A DNA stretch of 64,000 nucleotides from Primulina eburnea. Its lineage: Eukaryota; Streptophyta; Magnoliopsida; Lamiales; Gesneriaceae. The notes below the pieces were generated by a model. It was not told where the DNA came from. It saw nothing but the letters and a program-made list of their open reading frames with translations, and made no database searches. A program made the position numbers and the translations under genes. The stretch is from positions 25,201,545-25,265,544 of the forward strand of contig NC_133108.1 of NCBI RefSeq assembly GCF_022965805.1, in the 5' to 3' direction. Below, piece by piece: positions 23,535-36,910 of this stretch; positions within the stretch are counted from its first letter, which is position 1; every line of letters begins with the position of its first letter.

Positions 23535-26215
23535 TGTAGAGCCCAACTTATTACACGTAAAACCCATGCATTTATTTAATTAGTTAATCCTTTAATTAAT
23601 TTTAAATGAGTTTTAGCCATGCATGATTTATGAAAATGCATTATTTTAAATTATTCATATTTATGTGATGCACGTTAAAATATTTCTCGAGTTTCATGTT
23701 TCAGGCGATCATTCGAGGCGGGATTGAGGAAAATACCCGGTGACGATTTCTTGCAATTTAAAAATGTGGTATTTTATTTTTAAGTGGAGGATGTGGCACT
23801 TTAAATGATTTGTTTAGTTTTAGCATTTTTAAGCCTAAATCATTTAGTTAGTAATTTTAAGAGTTTAAAACTTTAAAATTAGCATTTTTGGGTGTGTGTT
23901 ATTTTAATTGTAGAGTTTATATTAAGATAGGTGGGTTAGCATTTTTATTAGTTAATTATCACTAATTACACAGAAATTTAAACCCACACACGTTTTCTAC
24001 CTCACACACACTTACACACTTTTACACACACCTGTACACAACTAAACACACACACTCACTTCACGTTTCAGAATTTTATTATTTTAATAGAGAGAAAACT
24101 AGGGTTCTCCTTCCCAACAGCAGCCGGCCCATCCCCTCCACCATTCCATCAATTTTCGAGAGTTTTTATCGCAAGATTTTAGCGCTATGTTCGTCTCGGA
24201 TCAACCTCGCTTCTATCTCCGCTTCGGTGACGCCATTTCGGTAACGTTTGATATCATAAAGCACGTATATTTTGTTCTTGATGCATCGATCATGTCATAT
24301 TATGCGTGCGTTGTTATTTATGCGTGAAACCATGTGTGCGACGTGTAGAAGTTTGAGCAATTGTGTTGGGATCACTTTTGAAACCATTTTAGGGATGAAA
24401 ATCACGTTTTTACTGTTCTGGTTGAAACTGCAAATTGTCATTCGAGATTTTAGAAAAAGTTCAACTAAAAAATTGTAGAACATTTGGATGCCTTCGATTT
24501 GATATAAAATTCGAGATTTTTGGATGAAAATTGAGTGAGTTATGGCGTTTTTCGTGGGACTGCTCAAACTGCGACTTTTACGTAAATTGTGTAATTGAAG
24601 TTTTATTGTTGCTGGCTTCGTTGGGGATCAACGGGTGATCACTGCTGTGTTTAGGTATATTTGAGTATGAGTTTGGGGTGAGTTCGATGCTTCGCTTCGC
24701 GTCATGGTCGTTGGTCGCATTAGAAATCGTAGGAATCAATTGGTGTCAAAATTTGAGTTTACGAATTTGATTGCTTGCTTGGTGTACGTCGTCTTTGGAA
24801 TGTTTTGGGGAGTCGAGTCAGTGCCTTAGTGTCCTAGGATGAGCCTCGGGGTGTTGTCACGGTCTGTGTAATCGAAAATGGAGAGTTTAAGTTTCAGAGT
24901 CGCGAAGTTCAGTACACTAGGCGCCCGAGCGGTAATTTCTCACCGCCCGAGCGCCATTCTTTCTATCCGAGGGTTCTTCCCAGTACACTCGGCGCTCGAG
25001 CAGAAATTTGTTACCGCCCGAGCGCGGACCCAGGCGCCCGAGCGGTAAAGTTTTACCGCCCGAGCGCCACCCATTCTGTCCAAGCATTTTGTTCTTTCTT
25101 CTTTTCAAGTTTTAATAGTAAGTGTATGTCTTTTATGGTTGGGAAATGTTCACACGACACTGTAGAGTTTGTTTCGGGGTTTGATGTCATGGGTAGTATG
25201 ATTAAACGAGGTCGAGTCCCGAGTGAATTAGAATGACATAAGCTGTTTATGCACTTCGATGGTGAGCTCGAGTACCTACGTCTAAGTTATGCAAGTTAAG
25301 TGTTGAAATTCAGTTAGCATGTGCAGCAGCGGCCCCAAGTGAAATCCAACGAATCCCGCAATGCCAAGTAAGTATGTTTGACGTGCAAGAAAATATTTTA
25401 AGTTTTTGAGGTATGCTACATGTCTTGTGACCAAATTATGTATAGGATTGGAAAGAGTTAAATTATGAACGGGGACCAATCCGCCCGTTAAACTATGAAC
25501 GGGTTAGATCGAGGTTGGAAAGCGTTAAATTATGAACGGGGACCAACCAGCCCGTTAAATTATGATCGGGGATCTCATGTATGTGGCAGTGGATACGTCC
25601 CTGTCAGCCCAGTACTGTGGTTTGTCTGATCAGGCATTTATTATGTTCTGGGTCACTTGCTTGGAAACATGCCTCTACGCAAAATGATGATGTTACGTAT
25701 GTTCTAGTATGCAGTATGTTTATGACAAGTTTTCACGTTATGGCACGTCTATGTTATGTACGTATGTTCAAGTTTTAGTACGCAAATTCAAGTTCAAGTA
25801 TGTATGTTCTATTTTAAAGTTGCATGCGGTTTTATTATGTAGTACTCGCTATTTCCCAGTTTATACTTGTTGAGTCTTTAGACTCACTAGACTTGATCGA
25901 TGCAGGTGAGTATGTTGATGAGGAGACAGGAGGTGGTGACCAAGGGGCAGGCTTGGACTGAGCGGGAGGCTAACCCGAGGACCGCAATGTTTATGTTTTT
26001 ATGCAAATGTTAATTTACTCTGATTTCATGCTTTGAGGGAAACATTTTGGGCAAACGTTTCGTGAGCAAATTTTATTGTAGTTATTTTGAACAACCATGT
26101 CTTATGGGGGACTTGGTTGAGATATTTTGTTGGCAAACTTTGAATGTTACTTTATGTTTAAGAAAATTTTTAATTTTTCCGCAAATTATGAGTATGAAAA
26201 GTACGGTACGTTACA
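23535..26215 (+). repeat. 3' LTR of element 6
   Basis: About 2.68 kb from TGTAGAGCCC to GTTACA. It contains a GC-rich motif cluster at 24920-25068 and, at 25456-25570, repeats of GTTAAATTATGAACGGGGACC alternating with CCCGTTAAA(C/T)TATGA. The end position is judged from the switch to sequence resembling the LTR body of elements 1 and 7; no second LTR is available to confirm it. No gene is seen. Confidence 0.65.
24920..25068 (+). promoter_or_regulatory. GCGCCCGAGCGGT motif cluster in LTR of element 6
   Basis: Alternating GGCGCCCGAGCGGTAA and ACCGCCCGAGCGCC units at about 24920, 24942, 24991 (variant), 25013, 25033 and 25055. They share the core CGCCCGAGCG and form imperfect inverted pairs. 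The cluster lies about 1.39 kb into the LTR. No TATA box is evident just downstream, so a promoter role is uncertain. Confidence 0.5.
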
Positions 26216-27214
26216 CAGTGAGTTCGAGACTTCGACAGAGTCAGATTGACAGAACGAAACGAAAGGTATAAATTGATGTTGATTCGGATTGCACAACTCG
26301 AGTTAGATTCGACTTGAGTTTCCCAAAATCACATACTTTACCTTATTTCATTGATATGTGAAATTGAATGAGATTGATATCTTTGGTTGATTGATTTATG
26401 TATTGAGTCATAGGCGGATGCGCATAGTTGTAGACGATTGATCTGGTGACATAGGTGCCGGATAGTGATGGAATCGTCACTGGCACATTGCACATTGTCA
26501 CAGGATAGTGATTTGGCGAAAGTGCCAAAGTTTGTGACGGATAGGTCAAGACACCGGATGTTTGGTTATATCGAAGTGGATAGAATTGGAGTTTCTTATA
26601 TTACTGATATTCGATATGGAAATGGCCAAAGTCCGTGAATAAGAACGTACCACCACCCTGATCAGGAGTGTAGGTGGGGGTAAGTTCTTATTAAGATCGG
26701 AATACCTAGATTAGGATGAGTCGAGTCAGAGTCTAAGAGTCACAGAGTGTGATTCAGAGTTTCTATGGATTCATGTTTCTGATTTTGATACATGTTATGA
26801 ATATCTGTTTCATGTTGTTATATCTGTTTATATGAAATGCATGTATACATGATTTATACTGAGAATGTAATTCTCACCGGAGTTATCCGACTGTTGTCTT
26901 GTTTGTATGTGTTCATGACAATAGGTGGGACATGATCAAGTTAAGGAAGAGGATGAGATATTATAGTTAACGTGGAGGTCCGGGCCCAGAAGCAGAATAG
27001 GATTCAGCACTGGATGTATAGTCGTTGAACCTAGTTGAGATAGGGACATGTAGTACATGACTTGTACTTTAATATTGACATGTGTATCAGATAGATTACT
27101 ATTACGTTTCCAAATTTATATTTTAAAAAGAAAAAAATTTAGTCCCACTTTCTTAATTGTCATATTGAATACTTAATAATGATTAAGACATGAATTAGCG
27201 TCCGTTTCCCCACA
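26216..27214 (+). repeat. Partial 5' LTR of element 7
   Basis: The last 999 bp of an LTR ending CCCCACA. It resembles the LTR body of element 1, with GAGTTCGAGACTTCGAC, then AAGGTATAA, and CTCACCGGAGTTATCCG. The left part is displaced by element 6. Confidence 0.75.
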
Positions 27215-27219
27215 GCAGG

Positions 27220-27232
27220 TGGTATCAGAGCG
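27220..27232 (+). other. Primer binding site of element 7
   Basis: TGGTATCAGAGCG begins six bases after the LTR end. It matches the initiator tRNA-Met 3' end. Confidence 0.9.
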
Positions 27233-27531
27233 ATAGATCCTTTAGATTGAGGTAGAATAGAGTGAGCGGGGTAGATAGAGTTTCTTTCCTGCTTTTACAT
27301 GCTAGCATGGCATTATGATTTACTGCTTTATAATACATGTTTACCTGAATGATTTGATTTAATTGGTAATATGTAATATTTTAGAATGAATCAGAACCGA
27401 TTCTTGATCAACAGTAAGATGTTCAGAGGAGGACTGAAACAGGTTGGTTGTATGTGATTACTAACCCCTTTGATGATCAGATTTATCTGCTCGAAGAATC
27501 TCGGAACAGGGATAGTATCTTGATTGATCAG

Positions 27532-30500
27532 ATGGATGTGTCAAAAACTCCGATGGAAATACAGTTAAAGAGGTTTCAGTCATTGACACCGCTGATTCTG
27601 AGGGGTACTGAGACGACTGTTGATTGTGAGAGCTGGATAGATGATATAGAGATACTGTTTGACTCACTTGAGTACCCAGATGAACGTAGAGTTAAACTGA
27701 TTGGGCATCAGTTACAGGAGATCGCAAAGAGCTGGTGGATTGCAGCCAAAGAAGCCTTAGTACAGCGTGGTACGGTGATTACGTGGGAAATCTTCAAAGG
27801 GGAATTTTATCGAAGGTTTTTCCCAGTTTCGTACCGAGAAGATAAGAGGACAGAATTTGAAAATTTGAAACAGGGTCAGCTAAACATTGAAGAATATGTT
27901 GCTCAATTTTCTATCTTGCTACGTTTTGCTCCTCACGTGGCTGAGAATGATGAAGTTGTGACTAATCAGTTTGTTAAGGGATTGAATCCTGAGATATTAA
28001 CATTGGTAAACACATGCCGACCCTATAATTTTGCTGATGCTTTGAGTAGAGCCAAGAGAGCCAAAGCCAGTCTGATGAGACATAAAGGAGCTTCGTTTGT
28101 GCCTCCAACATTGAGACCACATCAACCAACTCTCAGACCTGAGACTGGTAGTAGCAGTGGTGGAAAGAAAGACTATCTAAAATCTCGAAATAAATAGTTC
28201 AAGAATATAGGAAGCGGTTATTCTAGTTCCAGTGGTCCTGGCCAGAGTTATACAGGACCTTATTGTAGCACTTGTGGAGGGAAGCATTCCACAGAGCAGT
28301 GTCGAGGGCACTTGCCATATTTGTAGACAACCGGGACGTTTTGCGTGAGTTTGTCCCCAGAGAGATACTCAGAGGTCACAGGGTGCTGCCGAGTCATCTG
28401 GATCAATGAATCAGACTGATAGACCATCATCAGTTCACTCTTTCCAACCACCCCCTACTCAGACACAACCAGGGCCAGAAGGAAGGCAGAGTGGTGACAG
28501 TGACCGAGGAACATACCCAGGATGCACTTGATGATATAGTGACAGGTAACTGTTTTTTTATGATTATTCTGTGTATGTATTGAGAGATTCTCGTACATCC
28601 TATGTATGATTTATGAATGGACTGCCTTGATGTATACTTTATCTGTTGAGTCAGTGTCTGCTGTAGAATCTTATCTCTTTCCCGTTTGGGGAGAGATTTG
28701 GTATTAGTGAACTCTGTTAAACATCGTATACTACAGTGAGATGAGAATGAGACTGAGTTAGCTTATATTGTACTTTTGTTGTCTGAGTATGACTACATTA
28801 TTGATATTGATATACTCATCAAGTACAGAGTTACCATAGACTGATTCTGGAAGATGGTAAGATTCGTACCTGAAATGGCTACGGTAAGGATTCTAGATTG
28901 AGATTTCCTTTGATATCCGTACTATCTATGACTCGATCATTACAGAAAGGAGCAGAGAGACTCCTTATGTATTCAGTTGACTTATTGGCTGATTTTCCAG
29001 TGACATGAGAGTTACTGATGTTTTCCCCAGATGAGATTCCGGGTTTGATTCCAGCTAGGGAGATTGATTTCAGCCCTGACTTGATACCAGGTACTGTTTT
29101 ATTTTAAAATATCGTACCGAATGATACCGATTGAAGGATTTGAAAAATCAGGTAGAAGATTTACTAGCCGAGAGTTACATCTGATGGAGTGTTTCTCTTT
29201 GAGATGTATTGTGAGTTGATAAACTCTGTGTTCAGAATATTTTGATGATTCTCTGATTAGTTGATCTATGGTATTCTGGTATATTCGAAGAATATGACTA
29301 ATTTTTTTAAATATCTGAGTATTGTATTGAATATTTTGAGAACTGGAAAATTGTATACATAAACTGTTGAAATGTGCATCTTGATTAAGACAGATTGTAT
29401 TCAGGGTTTGTTATATCTGAAGATGATATATCTGTTGATCCTAGGACAGTGAAGCCGTGATTAGTTGACTGAGATTGATATCAGTGTCAGAAATTTATAG
29501 TTGCATGAGTTTAGCAGGCTACTGTATATGATTGTTATTTTGAATTGCTTGAGAATGATTATTTTCTGGAGCATTATTTGATACGGATTGTATAAAGTTG
29601 AGACTCGATACCGTTCAAGCCGAACCAGAGCTGATTTTGAGAGTTAAAACAGTTCAGAAAGTTGATCAGAATGGCCAGAACTCGATATCGATAGTCAGAG
29701 CAGTGTATCGATCAGAATATCAGGTATGTGATACTGTATTGTATGTGAATAACTGATTTGTTGTGCCAGATGTTTCCGATTTAAAACGACAGATAGAGTT
29801 AGAAGTACACAATAAACGGTTAAACATTCATCCTGATGACCGAAAGATGTATGATGATCTGAAAAGACAGATTTTAGGGAAACAGATGAGATCAGATTTG
29901 ACAGAGTCTGTACTGAAATGTCTGAATTTCCAACAGATGAAACAAAAAGAATGAAACAATGGAATTGGTTATATAGCTTACCGATTCCTGAATGGAAATA
30001 GGATCACATTTCCAAGGATATCGTGAAAAAGCTACTACAATACTCCTGAGACTGAATATCGATTTGAGTTGAGAGTAACAGACTGACCTGGTCTGCGGGG
30101 TTTATTTTGTACATGAAAATGTACAGATATGACTAGATTACTGAGATATCTGTCAGAAAAGTGATCAGATTACACAGAGTGACGAAAATTGATTATATCA
30201 GACCATGATTTCGGTTAACTTTACACGTTCGGCAGAGTGTGTAGCAGGTTCTTCCACATATTATCCACAGATTGATGGATAGTCAGAGCGGACTATCCAG
30301 ATACTGGAAGATATAGTTTGAGCTATAGTGCTTGATTTAGCACTAGTGGGAAAGAATTTTTTCCACTTTGAGAATTTCGTACCACAACAGTTATCAGATG
30401 AGTATTTAGATAGATCCATTCGAGGAATTTTACGATGAGAAGGGCAGATTCCCTTTGTACTTGAGATAATATCTCTGAGGTTCCTGATATTAGACCTGAT

Positions 30501-30940
30501 ATGATCAGAGATATGACTGAAGAAGTGAAACTGATTCAGAAAAAATGACGACATCTCTAAATAGACAGACTGAATATGCTAACGTCAGACGACGACTGAT
30601 GATATGTAATATAGGAGATTGAATATTGAATTGAGTTAGCCTAAACAGATTTGATGGCAGATGACGATGTTGATTTGCTATGAGCTCTGGATTGGTATAT
30701 ACGGATACTGTATAGCCAATATTATAAGATGGATTCCATCAGAATTACTTCGAGTGGTACTATGATATTATACTTCTTAAATGATTATTCCAGATTGAAA
30801 TCAGAATCAGTTGAAGAAAGATAATTTAGAATGAAGACTATTCTGCTATTGAAAGTTCAATAGAGTTGTTAGAATATCGAAGAAGCGACTTGAAAGACAG
30901 AATTTGAAATAAGACACCGATTCCAGAATTGTTTCATTGA
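27532..30940 (+). pseudogene. gag-pol remnant of element 7, RNase H deleted
   Basis: Gag is open from MDVSKTPMEIQLKRFQS to a TAG at 28195, where related copies read Gln. The first knuckle (YCSTCGGKHSTEQC) follows out of frame. Protease and RT survive only as scattered matches. After the RT connection (MSLAGY, about 29510) the sequence jumps to FSGALFDTD, so some 560 bp covering RNase H are absent. The integrase zinc region LNIHPDDRKMYDDLKRQ ... CLNFQQ (29763-29954) and a degenerate chromodomain (IEEATWKTE, near 30880) can be read. CLNF, with Phe at the last zinc-ligand position, is shared with elements 1 and 2. Confidence 0.82.
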
Positions 30941-31055
30941 GGTGAGTTTTCTTTTAACTTCTGTATATACCTCCTTAGTATCTGATTTGATATCTGCATT
31001 GATTGCCTGTGATTTTGGAATTGATTGCATGTGATTTCGGGGACGAAATCGTATA

Positions 31056-31069
31056 TTAGGGGGGAGAAA
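31056..31069 (+). other. Polypurine tract of element 7
   Basis: TTAGGGGGGAGAAA is followed directly by the LTR. It sits after a GGGGACGAAAT stretch as in the other Tekay copies. Confidence 0.82.
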
Positions 31070-31340
31070 TATAAGGCCCGAGATTTTGATTACCATGATC
31101 TGAAATGATTTGGTGATAATTGAGGTGATTATAGACGGAAAGGATTAGAACGAAAAAGACGGAAGAAAACACGAATTATGTGCGTGGGCAGAAGACCTCG
31201 CGCATATGCGTGAGGAGTGTGCGCGCATATGCGCGAGTTGTGTGGAAGGAATTGGGCGTGACCAGTAGGTCTCGCGCATATGCGCGGCTTGTGTGCGCGC
31301 ATATGCGCGAGCAGTCCAGTAACCCAGGTGTAAAACAGAA
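31070..31340 (+). repeat. Partial 3' LTR of element 7
   Basis: Begins TATAAGGCCCGAG, where the family start would be TGTAAGGCCCGAG, so the terminal TG is mutated. It is cut at 31340 by the LTR of element 8. Confidence 0.72.
31198..31311 (+). promoter_or_regulatory. CGCGCATATGCGCG motif cluster in LTR of element 7
   Basis: Four copies at 31198, 31221, 31271 and 31295. The core CGCATATGCG is a perfect palindrome, flanked by CTCG or CGAG. The cluster lies 128-241 bp from the LTR start, the same relative place as in elements 1 and 3. Any TATA box would lie in the lost part. Confidence 0.55.
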
Positions 31341-33397
31341 CGTTGGGTGCATATGAAAGAGGATCGATTAAGGTGTTCTAAAGCGCAACGGAAGTTCAAA
31401 ATTTCGAATTTTGTAGCAAGAAAATCGAACACCTCAACTATAATGTGTAGCAAATACAAAACACAATATATGTCATACATAGAGTGTTTAGAAATGTACC
31501 TATCAATCACAAGGATTGATTATGGCTCCAACTAAGTTGTAAACAACTTAGCTCTTGATGGTAGACAATCTACAAGCTTCACCTTTCTTTTGGAATCCTT
31601 CCTTCAAAATAAGTTCCACCACTAACAAGGTAGATCTACTCTAATTTTGCACTAGAAAAATTAGAGCATTTTTCTTTGAGAAGTATGTGCTTTCATCAAC
31701 AATTGAAGAAGCAAAAAATGGTGGAGAATGACATGAAAATTTCGTTCATGGTGAGGTGAGGAGAGAAGGAGGAGTGTTTTTCTTGGTTGTGGAAAAGTTG
31801 AAGCAAAAAATTGCATGCCATGCCTTGGATATTAAAAAATTTGCCTCCAACCCTTCACCTCCCTTACATGTCTTCTACTTGGGCTTGTAACAATTACAAA
31901 GCCCATGGACTTTAATATAAATGTCTCAAACACATTTAACTCCATTTAAACTTTACTTGATTTTACTAAAGTCCATTAGTTTAATAATTATTTCTAATTG
32001 GGCCCTACAAGACCCATGGGTGTTTAATTAATCCAACACTTGAATTATTTTATTTATTTGGATTCTACTAGGTCCACTAGTATTTAATTAATTGAACACT
32101 TGAATTAATTTAATTTAGTCCATAATAATGTATATGAAAATCACAATTTTCAAATACATTACTCGTTTGGTCAACTTTTAATTTAGGAACACTTCCTCAA
32201 ATTAAAAGTTATATTCTCCTTATAGAAGTCATACTTCTATTTTTATTTACGCTTATAAACTCCTTTATAAGCTGTTCAACACATTGAACTATTTTACTTC
32301 AAAACGGGATCTAGAAAGTTAGCACTTCTGTGACCCTCAATGGTTCATTGATACAACTAGCCGCGGGTTCACATCTCCATGTGATTCGGACTAAACATGT
32401 CCTTATTTGAGCATACCCCAATTGCTCCATTCTTACTTATCAACTCCTTGATAATAAGAACGTCAGAACTCAAGTCCGATAGTACCAAACCATCCGTGTT
32501 AAACTCATAACAGCATCGCTTACATGATTCCCTAGGTATCAAATGATAGTGCCTGCAAGAACCATTCATTTATGGTTAGCGTACAGTACGGTCCCTTCAA
32601 CTCATATATCCCGACCGATTCGACAACCATTGGTATATCGAGATTTGTCAATGAATCGGTACTATGTGTCATGTCGTAGTTGCATCGATGGTGTAATCTA
32701 TGAAACCCCTTTCATAATTACCACCATACTCTGATCAGAGATTTAATACTACATACACATAGGATATCCATACCCGAAGGTAAGCGGTGAATCCCCGACT
32801 ACAATGCATCGACTCCTATATGTTTCAGCAAAACACCCAACCTTGCCACCTATTGACCCCATGAATGTCGGTAAACAAGTCAAAGTGTAATGCTAGCACA
32901 TAGAGTCTCAATGTTGTCCTGGGTCATAAGGACTAATGGTGTACAATCATAAACTAGGACGTTTCCACTCGTTAAGTGAGAACCACTTGGAAAGTCCTTT
33001 ATGGAGGGTTGTTCAGTGCACTCTACCAGGAGTACCTATCTGCATGCTCGGACATCACAATGTCCCCTACCAATGAAACATGGTACTCACATCGCAGATA
33101 CTAGTCTCGAACTCGAGCGGCCTACATCCTTCTTAGCGGCGGCTGAATCGACTAGGAACTGTTTAGAATATACAGTATTCCAAATATGAGTTTCATGACG
33201 CTCATCATATGAGCATCTCATATTCTTTCTACTATTTGTATATTCAAGGGCTTTATCTATGCAACTATCATGTGTATACATATAAAGATGTGCCAAAATA
33301 ATACTTTTAAATATTATTAAAACTAAGATTGTTTATACATAGAGTTTCATTGTGAACACTCGGCCAACACTTGGCTCGACGTGCACCTACTCTAACA
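31341..33397 (-). repeat. 3' LTR of element 8
   Basis: On the minus strand it begins TGTTAGAGTAGG (33397) and ends about GCACCCAACG (31341), roughly 2.06 kb. The end is inferred from the switch to element 7 sequence. It is AT-rich, with no coding signal. Confidence 0.6.
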
Positions 33398-33408
33398 ATC
33401 TCCCACTT
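33398..33408 (-). other. Polypurine tract of element 8
   Basis: The minus strand reads AAGTGGGAGAT immediately before the LTR start TGTTAGAG, the classical Ty1/copia arrangement. Confidence 0.85.
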
Positions 33409-33411
33409 GCA

Positions 33412-36400
33412 CTAGAGCCAACTACCCATATGCTTCAAACCCATCGATTCGTGATGTTTCTCAAATAATGGTCCAGGTAAAGGCTTAGTTAGCGGATCAG
33501 CAACATTATCTGCGGAGCCGACTTTGTCAATAGAGACATCTCCTATTTCCACAATCTCTCGGAGGATGTGGTACTTTCTCAATACATGTTTGGACTTCTG
33601 ATGAGACCTTGCCTCCTTTGCTTGAGCTATAGCTCCCGTGTTGTCACAAAACACTGGGACAGGAGCAACAACATTAGGAATGACGCCCAACTCTTGGACG
33701 AAATTCCTTATCCAAACAGCCTCCCTTTACTGCATCCGATGCAGCAATGTATTCGGCCTCGATGGTGGAATCCGAAGTATTGTCTTGCTTGGAACACTTC
33801 CAAGAGACAGCAGCACCATTGAGCATCAAAACGAACCCAGTGGTTGACTTCGAGTCATCGATATCGCTTTGGAAGCTAGAGTCGGTATAGCTTTCCAATT
33901 TCAGTTCTCCACCCCATAGACCAAGAACAATTTATTGGTCCTTCTCAAATACTTGAGGATGCCTTTCACAGCTTTCAAGTGTGGAAGACCAGGGTTCGAT
34001 TGATATCTACTCACTACACATAGTCAAAAGCCACGTCAGGACGTGAGATATCATTCCATACATGATGCTACCAATTGCAGATGCATAAGGAATGCTTGTC
34101 ATCGCCGCTATCTCTACATCAGTCTTGGGAGACATAGACCTGGATAGGGACACACCATGACACATTGGTAGATGTCCTCTCTTGGACTCATCCATCGAGC
34201 ACCGCTTCACGATGGTATCAATGAATGTGGACTAGGTGAGACCAAGCAATAATTTTGATCTATCTCTATAGATCTGTATTCCCAATACAAAAGATGCTTC
34301 ACCCAAGTCCTGCTTCGAGAACTTACTCGTTAACCATATCTTAGTTGATTGCAACATTCCTACATCATTCTCAATTAGTAGAATGTCATCAACATAAAAC
34401 ACCAGGAATGTCACAGCACTCCCACTGACCTTCTTATACACAGGGTTCCTCAGGATTCTTACTAAACCAAACTCTTTGATTATACTATCGAATCTAAGGT
34501 TCCAACTCCTAGATGCTTGCTTTAGACCATAAATAGATCTCTGAAGTTAGCATACCATATGCTCACTTCCGATAGATGTAAACCCTTCAGGTTGAGACAT
34601 GTAAATCTCTTCCTTAATATCCCCATTAAGAAAGGCTGTCTTGACATTCATCTGCCATAACTCATAGTCATACCATGCAGCTATGGCTAGCAATATCCTT
34701 ATGGACTTGAACATTGCAACTGGAGAAAAGGTTTCTTCAAAGTCAACTCCTTGTCTTTGAGTATAACTTTTTGCCACCAATTGCTCTTTGAAGGTCAATA
34801 CCTTCCCATCCGCCACAAGTTTCCTCTTGTAAATCCATTTACACCCTTTGGGAACAATTCCCTCATGTGGATCCACGAGATTCCACACTTGGTTCGAATG
34901 CATGGAATTCATCTCAGATTCCATCGCTTCAATCCACTTGGATGAATCGGCATCAGATAACGCTTCCTTTAAGGTCCTTGGATCACATCCATTGTTAGGC
35001 TCATCATGGCCCTCTTCAAGAAGCAGACCATACCTCATAGGTGGTATCGAGACTCTCTCGGATCTTCTAGGAGCTTGTATCTCCTCTCTTGGCTCTTTGA
35101 GTGTGGGTTCTATAATTTTGGGTATCTCTCGAACCTCTTCGAGTTCTATCATCTTTCCTCTTCTATCCAATAGAATTTCCTTTTCCAAAAAGGTTGCATT
35201 CCTAGAAACAAACACCTTTGTTTCTTGGGGATGATAGAAATAATATCCAACTGAATTCCTTGAATATACCACAAATAACATAAGATGGATCGACTATCCA
35301 ATTTGTCTCCCACTACCCTGCTTCACATAAGCAGGGCACCCACATATTCTAAGATAAGAATGCTTAGGTGGCTTACCCATCCATATCTCATATGGTGTCT
35401 TGTCAACTGCCTTTGAATTGACATTGTTCAACAACAGTGCTCTTGTCTCAAGCGCATATCCCCAAAAGGATGGCGGCAACTCCGTGAACCCCATCATAGA
35501 CCGAACCATGTCCATCAAAGTCCGATTACGACGCTCCGAAACACCATTCAATTGTGGTTGTAGCGGCGGAGTCCACTGCGAGAGAATCCCATTCTCGCTA
35601 AGATACTCTTGGAACTCGGTACTCAAGTACTCACCACTTCGATCCGATCGAAGTGTCTTGATGCTTCGTCCCAACTGTTTCTATACTTAACTTCTGAATT
35701 CTTTGAACCTTTTAAAGGCTTCAGACTTTTATTTCATCAAATACACATACCCATACCTCGAAAAGTCATCGGTAAAGGTGATGAAGTAGGCATGTCCATG
35801 CTTAGTGGTGATGCTAAGCGGACCGCACACATCGGTATGGATCAAATCCAATAACCCTTTGGCTCGCTCCACATAGCCCTTAAAGGGAATTTAGGTCATC
35901 TTTCCTTTTAGACAAGATTCACAAGTCGTTAGAGCATTAATATCAGACATATGAAACATGCCTACTCCCACTAGCTTGTTCATCCTTCTTAGGGAAATAT
36001 GTCTAATCGAGCATGCCATAATTGTGCCGAATTTAGAGTATCTTGTTTTCGCTTGTTTGTTGTTGTTATAGCTTGGACATTTTTAGTGGAATATCTTTTA
36101 ATTTTAGGTTATAGAGATCGTTTTCAAGTTCTCCAGTACCAATTAAACATTCATTCTTGTAAATGTTGCAAACACCTTTGCTAATAAACAACAATATCCA
36201 TCTTTATCTAGCATGGAAATGGAACAATGTTTTTCACCAATCTGGTACAAACAAAACATCTCTTAAAATCAACTTAAAATCATTGTTCAAATGCAAGTAA
36301 ACATCTGTTATGACCTTGGCAGCAACTCTTGCTCCATCGCCCACCCTCAAGAAGGTCTCACCTTCCCTAAGACTTCTACTTCTTCCCATCACCTATAACT

Positions 36401-36910
36401 CATTACAGAGATGTGAGCCATAGCCGGTATCAAATACCCAGAAGTAGAGTTAATTGAAATGTTTACTTCAATATAGAACATACCGTTTCCAGAACTCTTC
36501 TGGGCAAGATATTCCCTGCAATTATGCCTCCAATGTCCAGGCTTCCTGCAGTGATGACAAATATCAACAGTCTTTTAGCCTTGACTGGTGTGGCCTGCCA
36601 CAACGGGACTCGGAGCTAACCTCTTCAAGGGCACGTTCTTCTTGGGACGTTGGAAAGAACGCTCTTTCCCTTCCCACGTGGATCAATCTTCGTACCAGAT
36701 GAAGAAACCGCGTAAGGAAACCGACTTCTCAATCATTAATAGACGCCTGCATATAACACTTGGGCTTTCAAGTCATGGTCACACCCTTCCTTGTAAGTCT
36801 GCAATTCCTCAGGAGTGTAGTCAGTCGAAGAAGCCTCAACAAGGGGACTACTTAGTAAGTTTATACGTTATCCTTTCCGAATTCAAGACCGTTTTCAAGG
36901 ATTTCTTAGC
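33412..36910 (-). pseudogene. Ty1/copia gag-pol remnant of element 8
   Basis: Reading from 36910 downward: a weak Gag region with EELQTYKEGCDHDLKAQV (about 36750-36820); a zinc knuckle CHHCRKPGHWRHNC (about 36515-36560); a protease-like FDTGYGSHLCNEL (about 36385-36430); the integrase end with LRSDRSGEYLS and NGVSERRNRTL (35294-35674). RT follows with KWIYKRKLVADGKV and NVKTAFLNGD (34547-35281), then FYVDDILLIEND (34232-34441). RNase H follows with STIEAEYIAASDA (33674-33898) and the C-terminal DNTGAIAQAKEARSHQKSKH, ending in TAG at 33412. Frame breaks separate each block. Confidence 0.85.

Larger units (their letters stand above)
21020..26215 (+). mobile_element. Tekay-like element 6, 3' half
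   Basis: RT from [16 protein letters not shown] onward, RNase H, integrase, chromodomain, polypurine tract and a long 3' LTR. LTR, Gag and protease of the 5' half are missing; the CACTA end interrupts RT at 21020. The 3' LTR ends inside the 5' LTR of element 7, so element 6 probably inserted there. Confidence 0.82.
26216..31340 (+). mobile_element. Decayed Tekay element 7
   Basis: Partial 5' LTR, primer site, gag, heavily mutated pol, polypurine tract and the first 271 bp of the 3' LTR. Element 6 cut its 5' LTR and the copia element 8 cut its 3' LTR. Many stops, frameshifts and a missing RNase H make it one of the oldest copies here. Confidence 0.83.
31341..36910 (-). mobile_element. Reversed Ty1/copia element 8
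   Basis: On the minus strand: a gag remnant, zinc knuckle, protease, integrase, RT, RNase H, polypurine tract and 3' LTR. This order, with integrase before RT, defines Ty1/copia. It lies in the 3' LTR of element 7. A 5' LTR is not identified. The pol frame is broken in several places. Confidence 0.83.

Noticed and set aside
31341..33397. Possible host gene in the 2-kb stretch without domain matches
   Set aside because: It is bounded by a Ty1/copia polypurine tract and a TGTTAGAG LTR start, and only short frames are present.
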